Source of the DNA: Spiroplasma kunkelii CR2-3x
Lineage (GTDB): Bacteria; Bacillota_I; Bacilli_A; Mycoplasmatales; Mycoplasmataceae
Assembly (NCBI RefSeq): GCF_001274875.1
Contig: NZ_CP010899.1
Location: forward strand, 186,001 to 250,000
DNA: 64,000 nt
Direction of reading: 5' to 3'
Positions 8,461 through 17,760 of the stretch are shown here, one piece after another. The translations under genes and the position numbers were made by a program. How positions within the stretch are numbered: the first letter of the stretch is position 1; every line of letters begins with the position of its first letter. The notes under the pieces were generated by a model. That model saw nothing but the letters and a program-made list of their open reading frames with translations, made no database searches and was not told the DNA's origin.

Positions 8461-8775
8461 TTAAGTATTGCTTTCTGTTATTGATGAATTACTAGAATAT
8501 TTGTTAATAAAATCTTGTTCGGTTTCATAAGGCAATATTTTTGATATTTTACCGTTAAAACCAATTTCTACATTATAGAAACTACCTTCAATCATTTCGG
8601 GCAAACTATTTTGAAATTCACTATCTTTACGAACCCATTTATCTTGGTATTCTTTACCAATTATTTTTTTACCTTCAACTCGTAAAAATGTATATACATC
8701 ATAATAATTTTCTTTATTTGACTTATCTTTAATAACTTGATTAAACTTAATATCACTTAAATAAACTTTAAACAT
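8461..8775 (-). CDS. Plectrovirus 104-residue protein, candidate ssDNA-binding protein
   Basis: MFKVYLSDIKFNQVIKDKSN begins a soluble, beta-rich, charged protein without membrane segments. A promoter (9012-9039) and the viral leader repeat (8922-8972) precede it, so it has its own strong expression unit directly after rep. Viruses of this kind need an abundant ssDNA-binding protein, and size and location fit that, but I see no diagnostic motif. A TTCCTTT-complement ribosome site (AAAGGAAT) precedes the ATG. Confidence 0.65.
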   Translation of the reverse strand: MFKVYLSDIKFNQVIKDKSNKENYYDVYTFLRVEGKKIIGKEYQDKWVRKDSEFQNSLPEMIEGSFYNVEIGFNGKISKILPYETEQDFINKYSSNSSITESNT

Positions 8776-8921
8776 AACTAAAAAATTCCTTTCATTTACA
8801 TATATGTAAATAAAGGTTTCACAAGGTTTAAAACTTTAAATAAAATAAATGTTAAAAATAAAACTAATTTAATAAAAAATTAATACAAAATGAATGTAAA
8901 TATAAATACAAAATAAAAACA

Positions 8922-8972
8922 TTTACTTATATTTAAAGTTTCCTGCCTGAAAACCTTTATTGGTTTGAATAC
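8922..8972 (-). repeat. Viral leader repeat, copy 2
   Basis: Near-identical to 10197-10246: on the - strand an AAACC/GGTTT stem-loop, TCAGGCAGGAAACTTTAAAT, then ATAAGTAAAT. It precedes the 104-residue gene. Confidence 0.75.
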
Positions 8973-9011
8973 TTAAATATAACTAAATGTTATAAATAAT
9001 ATTCTAATTTA

Positions 9012-9039
9012 ATTTTATATAACAAAATAAATATGTCAA
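9012..9039 (-). promoter_or_regulatory. Promoter for the viral 104-residue gene
   Basis: On the - strand TTGACA, a 16-base spacer and TAAAAT, followed by the leader repeat at 8922-8972. Same arrangement as the rep promoters. Confidence 0.6.
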
Positions 9040-9098
9040 CTATTACATATTTTTATAACAAAAAATAAATTTATTTATAAATTTAAATTCTCAACTTG

Positions 9099-9115
9099 TT
9101 TTTTTTTTTTTTTTT
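9099..9115. repeat. Long poly-T tract
   Basis: About 17 T residues in a row between rep and the promoter of the next viral gene. On the viral coding strand it is poly-A, so it is not a terminator for rep. Confidence 0.7.
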
Positions 9116-9151
9116 GTTTTAATTAATTATGTGGTATGGGTTCTGCCTGAA

Positions 9152-10159
9152 CTATACTGCACAACTAGTACTTTCCATTTGGAAGGTACTTTTTTTAATG
9201 TACCTTTGTTTACCTAAATTAATGTATTTATCATATTTTTTCCGTATTCGGTATCTATCTAAATCAGATATTTTATGAAAAAACCGAAATATTTTTTTAT
9301 CATATGGAACATATTCTTCCATTTGTCAAAAATAGTCTTTATTTCAATCACTATCAATGCTAACACCCATTAAATAACCATCTTTATTATTAAACATAAA
9401 ATTATGTTTTGTCCCTTTTAATGAAGCAATTAATTCCATTTCGCACATTTCAATAACACCAACTTTAACAATAGGGTCGGTACAATTAGCACTAAAACGA
9501 TATGCCTTGATATTTAAGTCATAAATATTTTTACTTTTTTCTTCACTTTGTGCTTTTACAATGTATTTAGCAACATATTTACTAATAAATTCATTTGTAC
9601 CGGTTTCAACTGGTAAATTTTTATTATATCCATAAGGTCAACACTTTCTAACTACTTTATTAGGGATATATTCACTAAATATAATATGAAAGTGAACTGC
9701 TCCGCGATTTTGATATTCATAAGCAACAAGATATTTTAAATCTTTATATTTATTTTTCTTATATTTAGAAAAATAATAATTTAATCTCCTAATAAATAAT
9801 CTAAAATGATGATTCGCTTTTTTAATATCTTGGACATTTTCAGCATAAGTTAAAGTTAAAAAACCCATATTTTTACAACCACTAAAATTGTGAATTGCTT
9901 TACGAATACAATTTGCTTGTGAGCGAACACGACTATTTAATAATTTAGTCTCATTTTCACCAATATTTTTAATCCCAGTTGGATTTCCTTTACCAAATTT
10001 ATTAATACATTCTAAGGGTAATACAATCGTTTTAATATAAGGTCCATAATATACTTTTTTAACATAATATTTTTGATTAATAAAATTACTACTATCAATA
10101 TAAGGCCTATATAGAACCTCTCCCGTCAAACGATTATAAGGATTTATATTTACATTCAT
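9152..10159 (-). CDS. Plectrovirus rolling-circle replication initiator (HUH Rep)
   Basis: The full frame has 335 residues when the TGA codons are Trp; the first TGA follows codon 173. Motif 1 is GFLTLTYAE. Motif 2 is AVHFHIIF, the two-histidine HUH metal site (His156, His158). Motif 3 is KYVAKYIVK with Tyr195 and Tyr199, the two-tyrosine form used by phiX174-type Reps. Such proteins nick the viral strand and join it again during rolling-circle replication. The gene follows the leader repeat with an AGGAAA ribosome site. The last codons lie in a hairpin with a T-run on the other strand. It appears intact. Confidence 0.9.
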
Positions 10160-10196
10160 TTTTTATTTTCCTTTCTAAAACAAAAATAAAAAAACA

Positions 10197-10246
10197 TTTA
10201 CTTATATTTAAAGTTCCCTGCCTGAAAACCTTTATTGGTTTGAATA
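10197..10246 (-). repeat. Viral leader repeat, copy 3
   Basis: The leader before the intact rep; compare 8922-8972 and 3511-3564. Here no TTGACA promoter lies directly upstream: the secreted-protein gene at 10369-10767 separates promoter from leader. Confidence 0.75.
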
Positions 10247-10368
10247 CATTAAACATTTTCATAAATGTTTTTTTATTTTAATTTATTTTTTATTATAATT
10301 TAATTTCTTATAATATTTCACTTGGTTTATTTATATTTAAAATAATTAATTATTATTTATAATAATTA

Positions 10369-10767
10369 TCAACATTTTCTAGATGAATATTTATTTACTA
10401 AATCTATGAATATTTGAGATTTTGCTATTTTTTCTTTCATTCTACTATATTTATTTTTATCCAAAGAACCATTTAAACTACAAAAATTTTCTAATGGACT
10501 TATCATAATATTTGAACTATTAATATAAGTATAATATTCTTTTAATTCAGTGTCGTAATCTTCTTCTTTACTTTTATTTTCTAATTTAACTTCTAATTCT
10601 TTTATTTTATTTTTACAATTAAAACTATCACAAAATTGACAATAATCTTTTTTAAATTTTTCTATTTCATACTTAGAATTATTTTGACTCATTGCCATTA
10701 AAGGTACTGCTCCACTTGCTGTTATAGCTGTTGCTCCGATTAAACTTAATATTTTTTTTATATTCAT
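10369..10767 (-). CDS. Secreted protein inserted upstream of viral rep
   Basis: A 132-residue protein with a clear signal peptide (MNIKKILSLIGATAITASGA, then VPLMAMSQ) of the kind seen on Spiroplasma surface proteins, but without a lipobox cysteine at the cleavage region. The mature part is charged and helical, with FCDSFNC and a C-terminal RKC, so disulfides are possible. An AAAGAAAGGAAT ribosome site and a near-consensus promoter (10821-10849) precede it. It lies between a rep-type promoter and the rep leader, a spot empty in the left viral copy. Probably a cargo gene; function unknown. Confidence 0.7.
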   Translation of the reverse strand: MNIKKILSLIGATAITASGAVPLMAMSQNNSKYEIEKFKKDYCQFCDSFNCKNKIKELEVKLENKSKEEDYDTELKEYYTYINSSNIMISPLENFCSLNGSLDKNKYSRMKEKIAKSQIFIDLVNKYSSRKC

Positions 10768-10820
10768 AATATATTATTCCTTTCTTTTTTTATTTATATG
10801 TATTTGATATACATAATTTA

Positions 10821-10849
10821 ACTATATTTAATTATTTTTATTTTGTCAA
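10821..10849 (-). promoter_or_regulatory. Rep-type promoter driving the secreted-protein gene
   Basis: TTGACA, 17 bases, TATAGT on the - strand, the same as 3604-3632. Its first downstream gene is the secreted protein, then rep. Confidence 0.75.
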
Positions 10850-10865
10850 ATTTACTTATTTTTGC

Positions 10866-10889
10866 TTTGGGACAGTTGTGTTACTTAAT
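10866..10889. repeat. 24-base viral direct repeat, copy 2
   Basis: Identical to 3674-3697. It lies 14 bases from copy 3, so the motif is tandemly duplicated at the right end. Confidence 0.75.
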
Positions 10890-10903
10890 TTAATTAAAAA
10901 TCC

Positions 10904-10927
10904 TTTGGGACAGTTGTGTTACTTAAT
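10904..10927. repeat. 24-base viral direct repeat, copy 3
   Basis: Identical to 3674-3697, including the preceding AAAAATCC. Viral similarity appears to end just after it, so it is the likely right border. Confidence 0.75.
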
Positions 10928-10930
10928 AAA

Positions 10931-10961
10931 AAATGAAAACTATTAAAAATAGTTTTCATTT
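10931..10961 (-). terminator. Rho-independent terminator
   Basis: A 12-bp perfect stem (AAATGAAAACTA with TAGTTTTCATTT) followed on the - strand by a T-rich run. It terminates the broken secreted-protein gene upstream and shields the provirus from it. Confidence 0.75.
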
Positions 10962-10975
10962 CCAGTAGTTGTTTT

Positions 10976-11573
10976 TTAAGAATCACTGTAGTTTGTTTCA
11001 AATCTTGTAATAAAAGTTACCTTTTTTAAGTTAATATCTATATAACTTGTTCAATTTCCTTTAAAAAATGCATCTTATTTTCAATAAATTGAACTTCCGG
11101 AAGTTCATAATTTTAAAATTATCGCTGTATAGTGTTCGGGTCCTACAAAAGCATTACAAGTAAATTGTATTGTATTAGTAGTACCACTAAGTAAAGCAGT
11201 TTTTAAAGAATAATATTGACTTATGTATCCAAATCCACCGTATAGTCCACAACTCATTGTACCGTCTATTACAAATGTTGGGAAATAATAACTAAAACCA
11301 TTAATGTACTTGATGTCAGCAATGTCTTTTCAATTAATTAGTTCATAGGTATTTGAACTATCCGACGTCCAAGTTTTATAGTCTCCCTTTCAACGATAAT
11401 TTATATCTTTTTCGACATTCTCTTTGCCAAAATTATTCTTTCAACTATGATTGATATTTGTTTTAGTATTCTCTTTGCCAATTTTCTTGTTGTTGATTAA
11501 AAACTCCATTTAATGGAATTATTGCAGTACTACTTATAACCGTACTAATTACGTTGCATAATATTCCTTTCAT
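10976..11573 (-). pseudogene. Broken secreted-protein gene
   Basis: The start MKGILCNVISTVISSTAIIP looks like a signal peptide. The frame is lost after QENWQREY through a shift near 11470, continues as ENTKTNINHSWKNNFGKENV and a Trp/Tyr-rich domain with FNGFSYYFPTFVIDGTMSCG-like content, then meets an in-frame TAA near 11055 before a last part NWTSYIDINLKKVTFITRFE. A TATTCTCTTTGCCAA repeat lies at the shift site. I do not recognise the family. It was probably a Spiroplasma surface or secreted protein. Confidence 0.65.
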
Positions 11574-11834
11574 TTTAGTATGTTTCCTTTCGTTACCTCA
11601 GCCCTTCCCCATCAGTTAATCCTACTATTTTATTTTGGGCCTTTTTCTTTTTTAAAAAAATACTAACTATTTATATTTTTTTTAATAATTTTAAAGAATA
11701 AATACATTTTTATGTTACCAACTGAAAAAGAGAAAAAATACTAAAAAACATCTTTAATTTATTTGTCAAATAAATTTTTAGTAAATAAATAATTTAAAAA
11801 TAATTTGCTAAGTTTAATAAATAAATAGATATGA

Positions 11835-12170
11835 TTAGAAATATACATAATTAGGATTATTTTTATTTTGATATTCTGGTTTTATTAAATATTTTCGCCG
11901 ATAAAATGTGGTTTTTCCATGTTGAAAAATAATTGTTCTTTGAAACAATTCTTTTAAAATAAAACGCGTTTGGACATATTCAGATTTTAATAGTTTGTAA
12001 TCAATTAATTTAATTGCAGATTTAATAATTTTTTCTAAAAAATCAATATTTTTATGTTGAAATCATTCTAATAAATTTTTAAGTGTAATTTCTACTTTAG
12101 CAAATTTAAATAAAGTAGGTAAATCAATGTTAAATTTATTTAGTAAGTTTGATATTTGGTTTATAATCAT
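11835..12170 (-). CDS. Small protein, possible remnant of a UPF0236/Mbov_0401-type element
   Basis: The frame encodes 111 residues with one TGA Trp: MIINQISNLLNKFNIDLPTL, a helical middle (EWFQHKNIDFLEKIIKSAIK), and a basic end with RTIIFQHGKTTFYRRKYL. The pattern RTI...G.TTF.RR.Y resembles the N-terminal part of the Mbov_0401/UPF0236 transposase-like family, whose members are much longer (around 400 residues). If so, this is an N-terminal remnant. That link is from memory and uncertain. There is a GGTACCT ribosome-site complement 8 bases upstream. Confidence 0.5.
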
Positions 12171-12300
12171 AAGACATAGGGTACCTTTCTAATTAATTTT
12201 TTAACAAACTAATTATAAATAAGATAACTCTTTTTATTTTCCCCCAAAAAATAAAAAAGCATCTTTATTAATAACGCTAATATAAGAAAACATTATTTTA

Positions 12301-12309
12301 TGATATAAT
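12301..12309 (+). promoter_or_regulatory. Extended -10 promoter
   Basis: TGATATAAT lies about 35 bases before the gene at 12344. No -35 box is apparent. Confidence 0.6.
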
Positions 12310-12343
12310 AAACATAAGCTATTAATATAAGTAGGGTAAACAT

Positions 12344-13864
12344 ATGTGTGAAAACAGTAAAAAGGATCATAGCAGTAATTGTCACAATAATTGTCGGATT
12401 CATCACCATCCGAATTTTTTTAATTATTATCAATATCCTGTTTTTCCTTCTTATGGTTGTGGAACACCACCATTAATTCAGTATTCAATTCCGCAACCTC
12501 CATATCCACCGTTATTTGTACAATATCAATATTCCCCAATTATTCAGTATCCAATGACAGGACTGCAACCAAAACAAAGTTTTTCACTAGTACAACCATA
12601 TCAATATAGCCCACATAATGTTGGACAAAATTTTAATAATTTAACCAATAATGCTAGAATTAATGATAATTTTCAATATAAATTTCAACCTGTTAGAGAA
12701 TTTTATTATTTATCTCCTTATAATTCTAGCATTCCATTATTAGGGGCAGAACGATATTATAATGATTTTCGTCGTCCAAGTTTACCATTAATTTTTAAAG
12801 AAAAATATAATTGAGAATTACATATTTCTGATATTTTGGATGAGTTTATTGGGCGTCATGGCAGTCGACAAAAATCTAATTTTGATGAATATCAAAACTT
12901 AAAACAGACATTAGATACTTCATTACGCAATTTGCAAGAAGCAGAAGCACTAAACCAAAAATTGGTTAATACTTGAGCAGAAAAGGATGATAATTCAAGT
13001 AATAATAATTCTGTACATTTACCAACAGATAGTATTGATTCTAAATTATTAAAGTCAAAATCTGACGAATCTGATGCTTTAAATGAAAAAAAAGTTTCTC
13101 CAATAATTGTTAATTCTGAACCAGAAAAAAGTTCATCTTTAACTGAAAATAATGTAGAAGATAAGTTTAATTTCCTTGATTTTGAAGATGATTCAGATAA
13201 TAATTTTAATCCTGAAGATGATACGCATAGTTTCTTTTTTAATGATGAATTTAAAGTAGGAGATTCACCTGAGAAAAATGACAATGATATTTTAAAAAAT
13301 GATAATGATGTTAATAAGGTTGCTGCTGAAGATATTTATGATTTTTTAGGTGTCAAATCACCAGACTTTGATTTAATGGAATCTAATCCAGAAATAATAG
13401 AAACAGATGTTTTAGATGATGAAATAACATTTATTGATATTGATAAAGTAAAGGATACAAAACCAGCTTTTGTGACATATAAGGATTATACAATTAAAAC
13501 ATCATTAGGGGAAAAACGAGCTAGTGAGATTTATCCAAAAATATTTGATGAATATGGTCATCTTAAAATGGATCATTATGAAGCAATTGCCCAATTTGGA
13601 TTGACAGAAAAACAATATGATCAATTAATTGAAAATTTTTATCATGCAAAAGAAAATAAAACAAAAAAAATTAAAAAAAATAAATTTAGAGTAGTTACTA
13701 AATCAAAATTTAATACTAAAGCTTTTTGAATTACGATCAGTGTTTTAAGTGTTATTTTATTATTAATTGCAATAACTGTTATTTTGTATTTTACTGTTAC
13801 TAGTGTTACTGAAGGAATTGATACAATAATTGCTAAAATAAAAAAATATTTTAATTTAGAATAA
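12344..13864 (+). CDS. Low-complexity protein with C-terminal membrane anchor
   Basis: The frame gives 506 residues with TGA as Trp. The first about 150 residues are rich in Pro, Tyr, Gln and His (HHHPNFFNYYQYPVFPSYG and repeated QYS/QYP), with several Cys and His near the start. A long acidic, Ser/Asp/Asn-rich middle follows, then a compact charged segment (FVTYKDYTIKTSLGEKRASE, about 375-395), a Lys-rich stretch, and one membrane helix close to the end (ITISVLSVILLLIAITVILY). It thus looks tail-anchored with most of the mass in the cytoplasm. No known family recognised. A scaffold or cytoskeleton-linked role is conceivable but not shown. An AAGTAGGG ribosome site precedes the ATG. Confidence 0.75.
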
Positions 13865-13940
13865 TAAATTTCAAAATAGTTTTTTAAAATATTATGTATA
13901 ATAATTATTGATGTGTTTTAAAAAATAAAGGAGAGAAAAC

Positions 13941-15935
13941 ATGGCACAGACGCTGGTAATAATGGAGTCCCCAACTAAAACAAAAGCAGTTGAAAAATAT
14001 CTTGGCGAAAATTATTTAGTTTTATCATCAGAAGGACATATTCGTAATTTATCAACAAAAGGTCAGTATGGGTTAGGAGTAGATATTAAAACTTTTGAAC
14101 CAAGTTATAAAATGGAACGTGGAAAAAAAGAAATTATTAAAAAATTAAAACAAGAAGCCAAAGCAGCAGATTTGATTATTCTAGCAACCGACCCTGATCG
14201 AGAAGGAGAAGCAATTGCTTATCATTTAAATGAAGTTTTAAATTGTGGTGAGAAATCTCGCCGTGTTCGCTTTAATGAAATTACAAAAGAAGCAGTGTTA
14301 GAGGCATTTCAACATCAAACAGATTTAGATATGAATTTAGTTCATTCACAAGAAACTCGACGAATTTTAGACCGTTTTATTGGTTTTCGCTTAAGCAAAT
14401 TGTTACAGAAAAAGATTAAGTCAAAATCAGCTGGACGAGTACAATCGGTTGCTTTAAAGTTAGTTGTTGAACGAGAAAAAGAATGGCAAAACTTTGTGCC
14501 GGAGGAATATTGGACTGTTGAAGGATTATATAAAAAGGCAGTTGTTAAATTAACAAAATTTAAGGATTATAAAATTGAATTAAAAGTAGAAGCAGATGTT
14601 CTAAAAGTTAAAAAAGCTTTAAAAAAAGATTTTGTTGTTGTTCAAATTAAAGAAAGTGAAAAACAACGAAAATCACCGAATCCACATACTACTTCAACAA
14701 TGTTACAAGAAGCAAGTAGTAAAATGGGTTTTGCTTCAAATAAAACATCATTAATCGCTCAGCAATTATACGAAGGAATTAAAGTTAAAGATAATATTAC
14801 TGGATTTATAACATATCCGCGTACAGATTCAATTCGATTAAGTGATAAGTTTGTTCAGGATGCTTTTGACTATATTACAATTAAATATGGAACAGAATAT
14901 TTAGGTGGAGTTAAAACACAACCAAAAAATAAAAAAAATGTGCAAGATGCTCATGAAGCAATTCGTCCAACTGATTTAACAATGACACCAGAAGCGGCAA
15001 AAGAATATTTAAGTCGTGATCAAATACGTTTATATAAAATTATTTATAATCGTTCGTTAGCTAGTTTAATGGCGAATGCAAAGTTATTAAGTAAAGCAAT
15101 TATTTTAGATAATAATAATTATGAATTTCGGATGACAGGAAGTACGATTCAATTTGATGGGTTTTTAAAATGTTATTTTTTAGAAGGTAATGAAGAAATT
15201 GTAAAGTTGCCAATGTTAAAACCAAATCAAATTATTAATTTAAATGAATTATATGGAATTCAACATTTTACTAAACCACCGAGTCATTACTCTGAAGCGA
15301 AATTAATTAAGACATTAGAGGAAATTGGGGTTGGACGTCCATCAACTTATGCACCAATTATGCAAACATTAAAAGATCGTGGTTATATTATTGTAGAAAA
15401 CAAAGCAATTAAAGCAACTGAAAAAGGGATTTTAACAAGTGATAAATTACAAGAATATTTTAGTGATATTATTAACGAAACATACACTTCAACAATTGAA
15501 AAAAGTTTGGATATGATTGCACACGGTGACGCAGAACCAAAACCATTATTAAAAGAATTTTGAGAACGATTTGAGCCACGCATTGAAGCAACAATGGAAT
15601 TAATGGAAGAAATCCCAGTTGAGAAGTCGGGGATTGAATGTCCAGAATGTGGAAATGATTTGGTATATCGGTATGGAAAATACGGTAAATTTATTGCATG
15701 TTCAGGGTTTCCAAAATGTCATTATATTCATCAGACTGGTCCAAAATTTGGTCCTTGTCCAGAATGTGGCGTTGGTGAAATTATTTTGAAATTTAATAAG
15801 CGACGTCAACGTTTTAAGGCGTGTACTAATTATCCAAATTGTAATTACACTGATTCATATAAAGAAGAAAAGACTGAACAAGAAGAAAATAATAGCGAAA
15901 ATAACGGATTGTATCGAATTAATTTATTAAAATAA
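13941..15935 (+). CDS. topA: DNA topoisomerase I
   Basis: TopA relaxes negative supercoils by transient single-strand breakage. The 664-residue protein starts with the Toprim domain (LVIMESPTKTKAVEKYLG; DPDREGEAIAYH near residue 90). The catalytic tyrosine is Tyr292 in GFITYPRTDS. The LLKEFWERFEPRIEA region contains the one TGA Trp that splits the frame under the standard code. Two C-terminal zinc ribbons follow (CPECGNDL...CSGFPKCHY and CPECGVGEI...CTNYPNC). GGAGAGAAAAC is the ribosome site. It appears complete, with its own short upstream region. Confidence 0.97.
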
Positions 15936-16020
15936 TAAACGATACTTTTTTATGCTAGATATTTATGCAAAATATTTTATTAATATTTTATTATTTAGAA
16001 AATGATTTTCATAGTTCTAG

Positions 16021-16029
16021 TGGTATAAT
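16021..16029 (+). promoter_or_regulatory. Extended -10 promoter
   Basis: TGGTATAAT lies about 33 bases before the S1-domain gene. It fits the TGnTATAAT form; a -35 box is weak or absent. Confidence 0.65.
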
Positions 16030-16062
16030 TAGTACAGTTTCAGAAAGGGGATGTGACGAATT

Positions 16063-16386
16063 ATGTATGTAAAAGGAAAAAAAGTTTTTGCAAAAGTTAC
16101 AAACATTACACCGTTTGGTGCATTTTGTGAATTAAAAAATGCTGCTGGATTAATCCACATTAGTGAGATTTCAGATTACTATGTAAGAGATATCAAAGAA
16201 TTTGTTAATATTGGTGACAATGTTGAAGTAGAGGTACTAGACTATGACCCAGTTAAGAAACAAGTAAAATTAAGTTATAAAAATTGCAGACCTGAATTAT
16301 TGAAAAAGAATAATAGTCAAATTCAAGAAACAGGAGTAGGATTCCAAATGTTAAGTGAAAAAATTAATTCACTAACAGGTAAATAA
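16063..16386 (+). CDS. S1 domain RNA-binding protein
   Basis: A 107-residue protein made of one S1 domain (about residues 4-72: GKKVFAKVTNITPFGAFCEL through VKLSYKNC) and a short polar tail. Residues AGLIHISEI match the typical S1 core strand. Similar small proteins in Firmicutes (YugI/CvfD type) bind the ribosome or RNA and affect translation under stress. AGAAAGGGGATG is the ribosome site. It stands 61 bases before pgi and may share its transcript. Confidence 0.85.
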   Translation: MYVKGKKVFAKVTNITPFGAFCELKNAAGLIHISEISDYYVRDIKEFVNIGDNVEVEVLDYDPVKKQVKLSYKNCRPELLKKNNSQIQETGVGFQMLSEKINSLTGK

Positions 16387-16446
16387 ATTAAAATTTTTAC
16401 AAATGTAAGGTTTTTTAGTTAGATAGAAAGCAGGCATATTATTAAA

Positions 16447-17721
16447 ATGATTAAAGTAGATTTTACTAATGCATTAGCCGAATCTGTTTTTAACAAATAT
16501 TTAGGGCGAGTTAAAGATATTCACCAAATGATTCATAATAAAACAGGATTAGGAAATGATTTCCTTGGTTGAGTTGAGTGACCAAATAATTATGATCAAG
16601 CAGAGTTTGCAAAAATGAAACAAACAGCAAACAAATTAGCTAGTGAAATTAACGTTTTATTGGTAATTGGAATTGGTGGGAGTTATCTTGGTGCGCGAGC
16701 AGCAATTGAAATGATTAATGGGCTATATAGTCAACAAAAAGTAGAAATCATTTATATTGGAAATACAATGTCTTCAACTTATACAGTACAAGTTTTGAAA
16801 TATCTTCAAGATAAAAAATTTGGAATTTGTGTTGTGTCTAAATCAGGGACAACAACTGAGTCAGCAATTGCATTTCGTCTTTGCAAAGAGCTTTTAGAAA
16901 AAAAAGAAGGAAGCCTAAAAGCAGCCAACTTAATTGTTGCTATTACAGATAAAGAGAAAGGTGCTCTAAAAATATTATCTGATAAAGCAGGTTATCAAAC
17001 CTTTGTTATTCCGGATGACATTGGGGGAAGATATTCAGTGTTAACCCCAGTTGGTATTTTCGCAATGTTAGTAAGTGGTATTAATGTTGATAATGTCTTT
17101 AAAGGAGCACAACAAGCTTATCAAGATACTTTAAATGATGATTTTACTAATCATGCATATAAATATGCTGTTGGACGTTATATTTTAAATCAAGAGGAAA
17201 AATATAAAGCAGAAATGCTTGTAACTTATGAGTTACAAATGCAGATGATTACCGAATGATGGAAACAATTATTTGGGGAATCAGAAGGAAAAAAATCAAA
17301 GGGTTTGCTACCATTATCGTGTGTTTTTTCGACAGATTTACATTCTTTTGGTCAGTTCATTCAAGAAGGGACAAAAAATATTTTATTTGAAACAGTTATT
17401 GCAATTAAAGAACCACAAATTGATCTTAATCTGCCAAAAGCAGCAGTAGATACCGATGGTTTAAATTATCTCGCTGGAAGAACATTGCATGAAGTAAATA
17501 CGATTGCTGTTGAAAGCGTTGTTGCTGCTCATGCAAAAGTTGGGCATGTTCCAAATATTGTTTTAGAATTTGCAACAATGGATGATAAAATGTTTGGTTA
17601 TTTAGCATATTGATTTATGAAAGCTTGTGCAATGTCAGCTTACTTGTTAGAGATAAATCCATTTGATCAATCAGGAGTTGAGATTTATAAACAAAATATG
17701 TTTAATTTATTAGGAAAATAA
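16447..17721 (+). CDS. pgi: Glucose-6-phosphate isomerase
   Basis: Pgi interconverts glucose-6-phosphate and fructose-6-phosphate in glycolysis. The frame (424 residues, the usual size for the short Firmicutes form) uses TGA for Trp at several places, including LGWVEW near residue 40. Family motifs are [41 protein letters not shown] and [17 protein letters not shown]. Start ATG 16447 was chosen because the first in-frame ATG at 16615 would remove the conserved N-terminus; an AGAAAGCAGG ribosome site stands upstream. A bidirectional terminator follows. Confidence 0.96.
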
Positions 17722-17731
17722 AAGACAAAAT

Positions 17732-17760
17732 AAAAAATATTGAGTTTCAATATTTTTTAT
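17732..17760. terminator. Bidirectional terminator between pgi and coaD
   Basis: AAAAAATATTGA pairs with TCAATATTTTTT around a 3-5-base loop, with A-run on one side and T-run on the other, so it can end both convergent genes. The coaD stop lies within it. Confidence 0.75.

Larger units (their letters stand above)
2938..10930 (-). mobile_element. Plectrovirus provirus, SpV1/SVTS2-like, terminally redundant
   Basis: All viral genes from 10159 down to 3820 lie on the - strand in one series: HUH replication protein, a 104-residue protein, small membrane and zinc-ribbon genes, capsid, further small membrane genes, Zot-like ATPase, and a large membrane-anchored protein. A second, partial copy of rep follows at 3474-2938, so slightly more than one genome unit is present. 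The distance between the two rep starts, 6685 bases, is close to the known size of SVTS2 (about 6.8 kb). The main series is open in every frame when TGA is Trp. The exact ends are uncertain. Confidence 0.85.

Noticed and set aside
12892-13284. A Ser-rich - strand frame of 130 residues
   Set aside because: Antisense of the acidic segment of the 506-residue gene; composition is what that would give.
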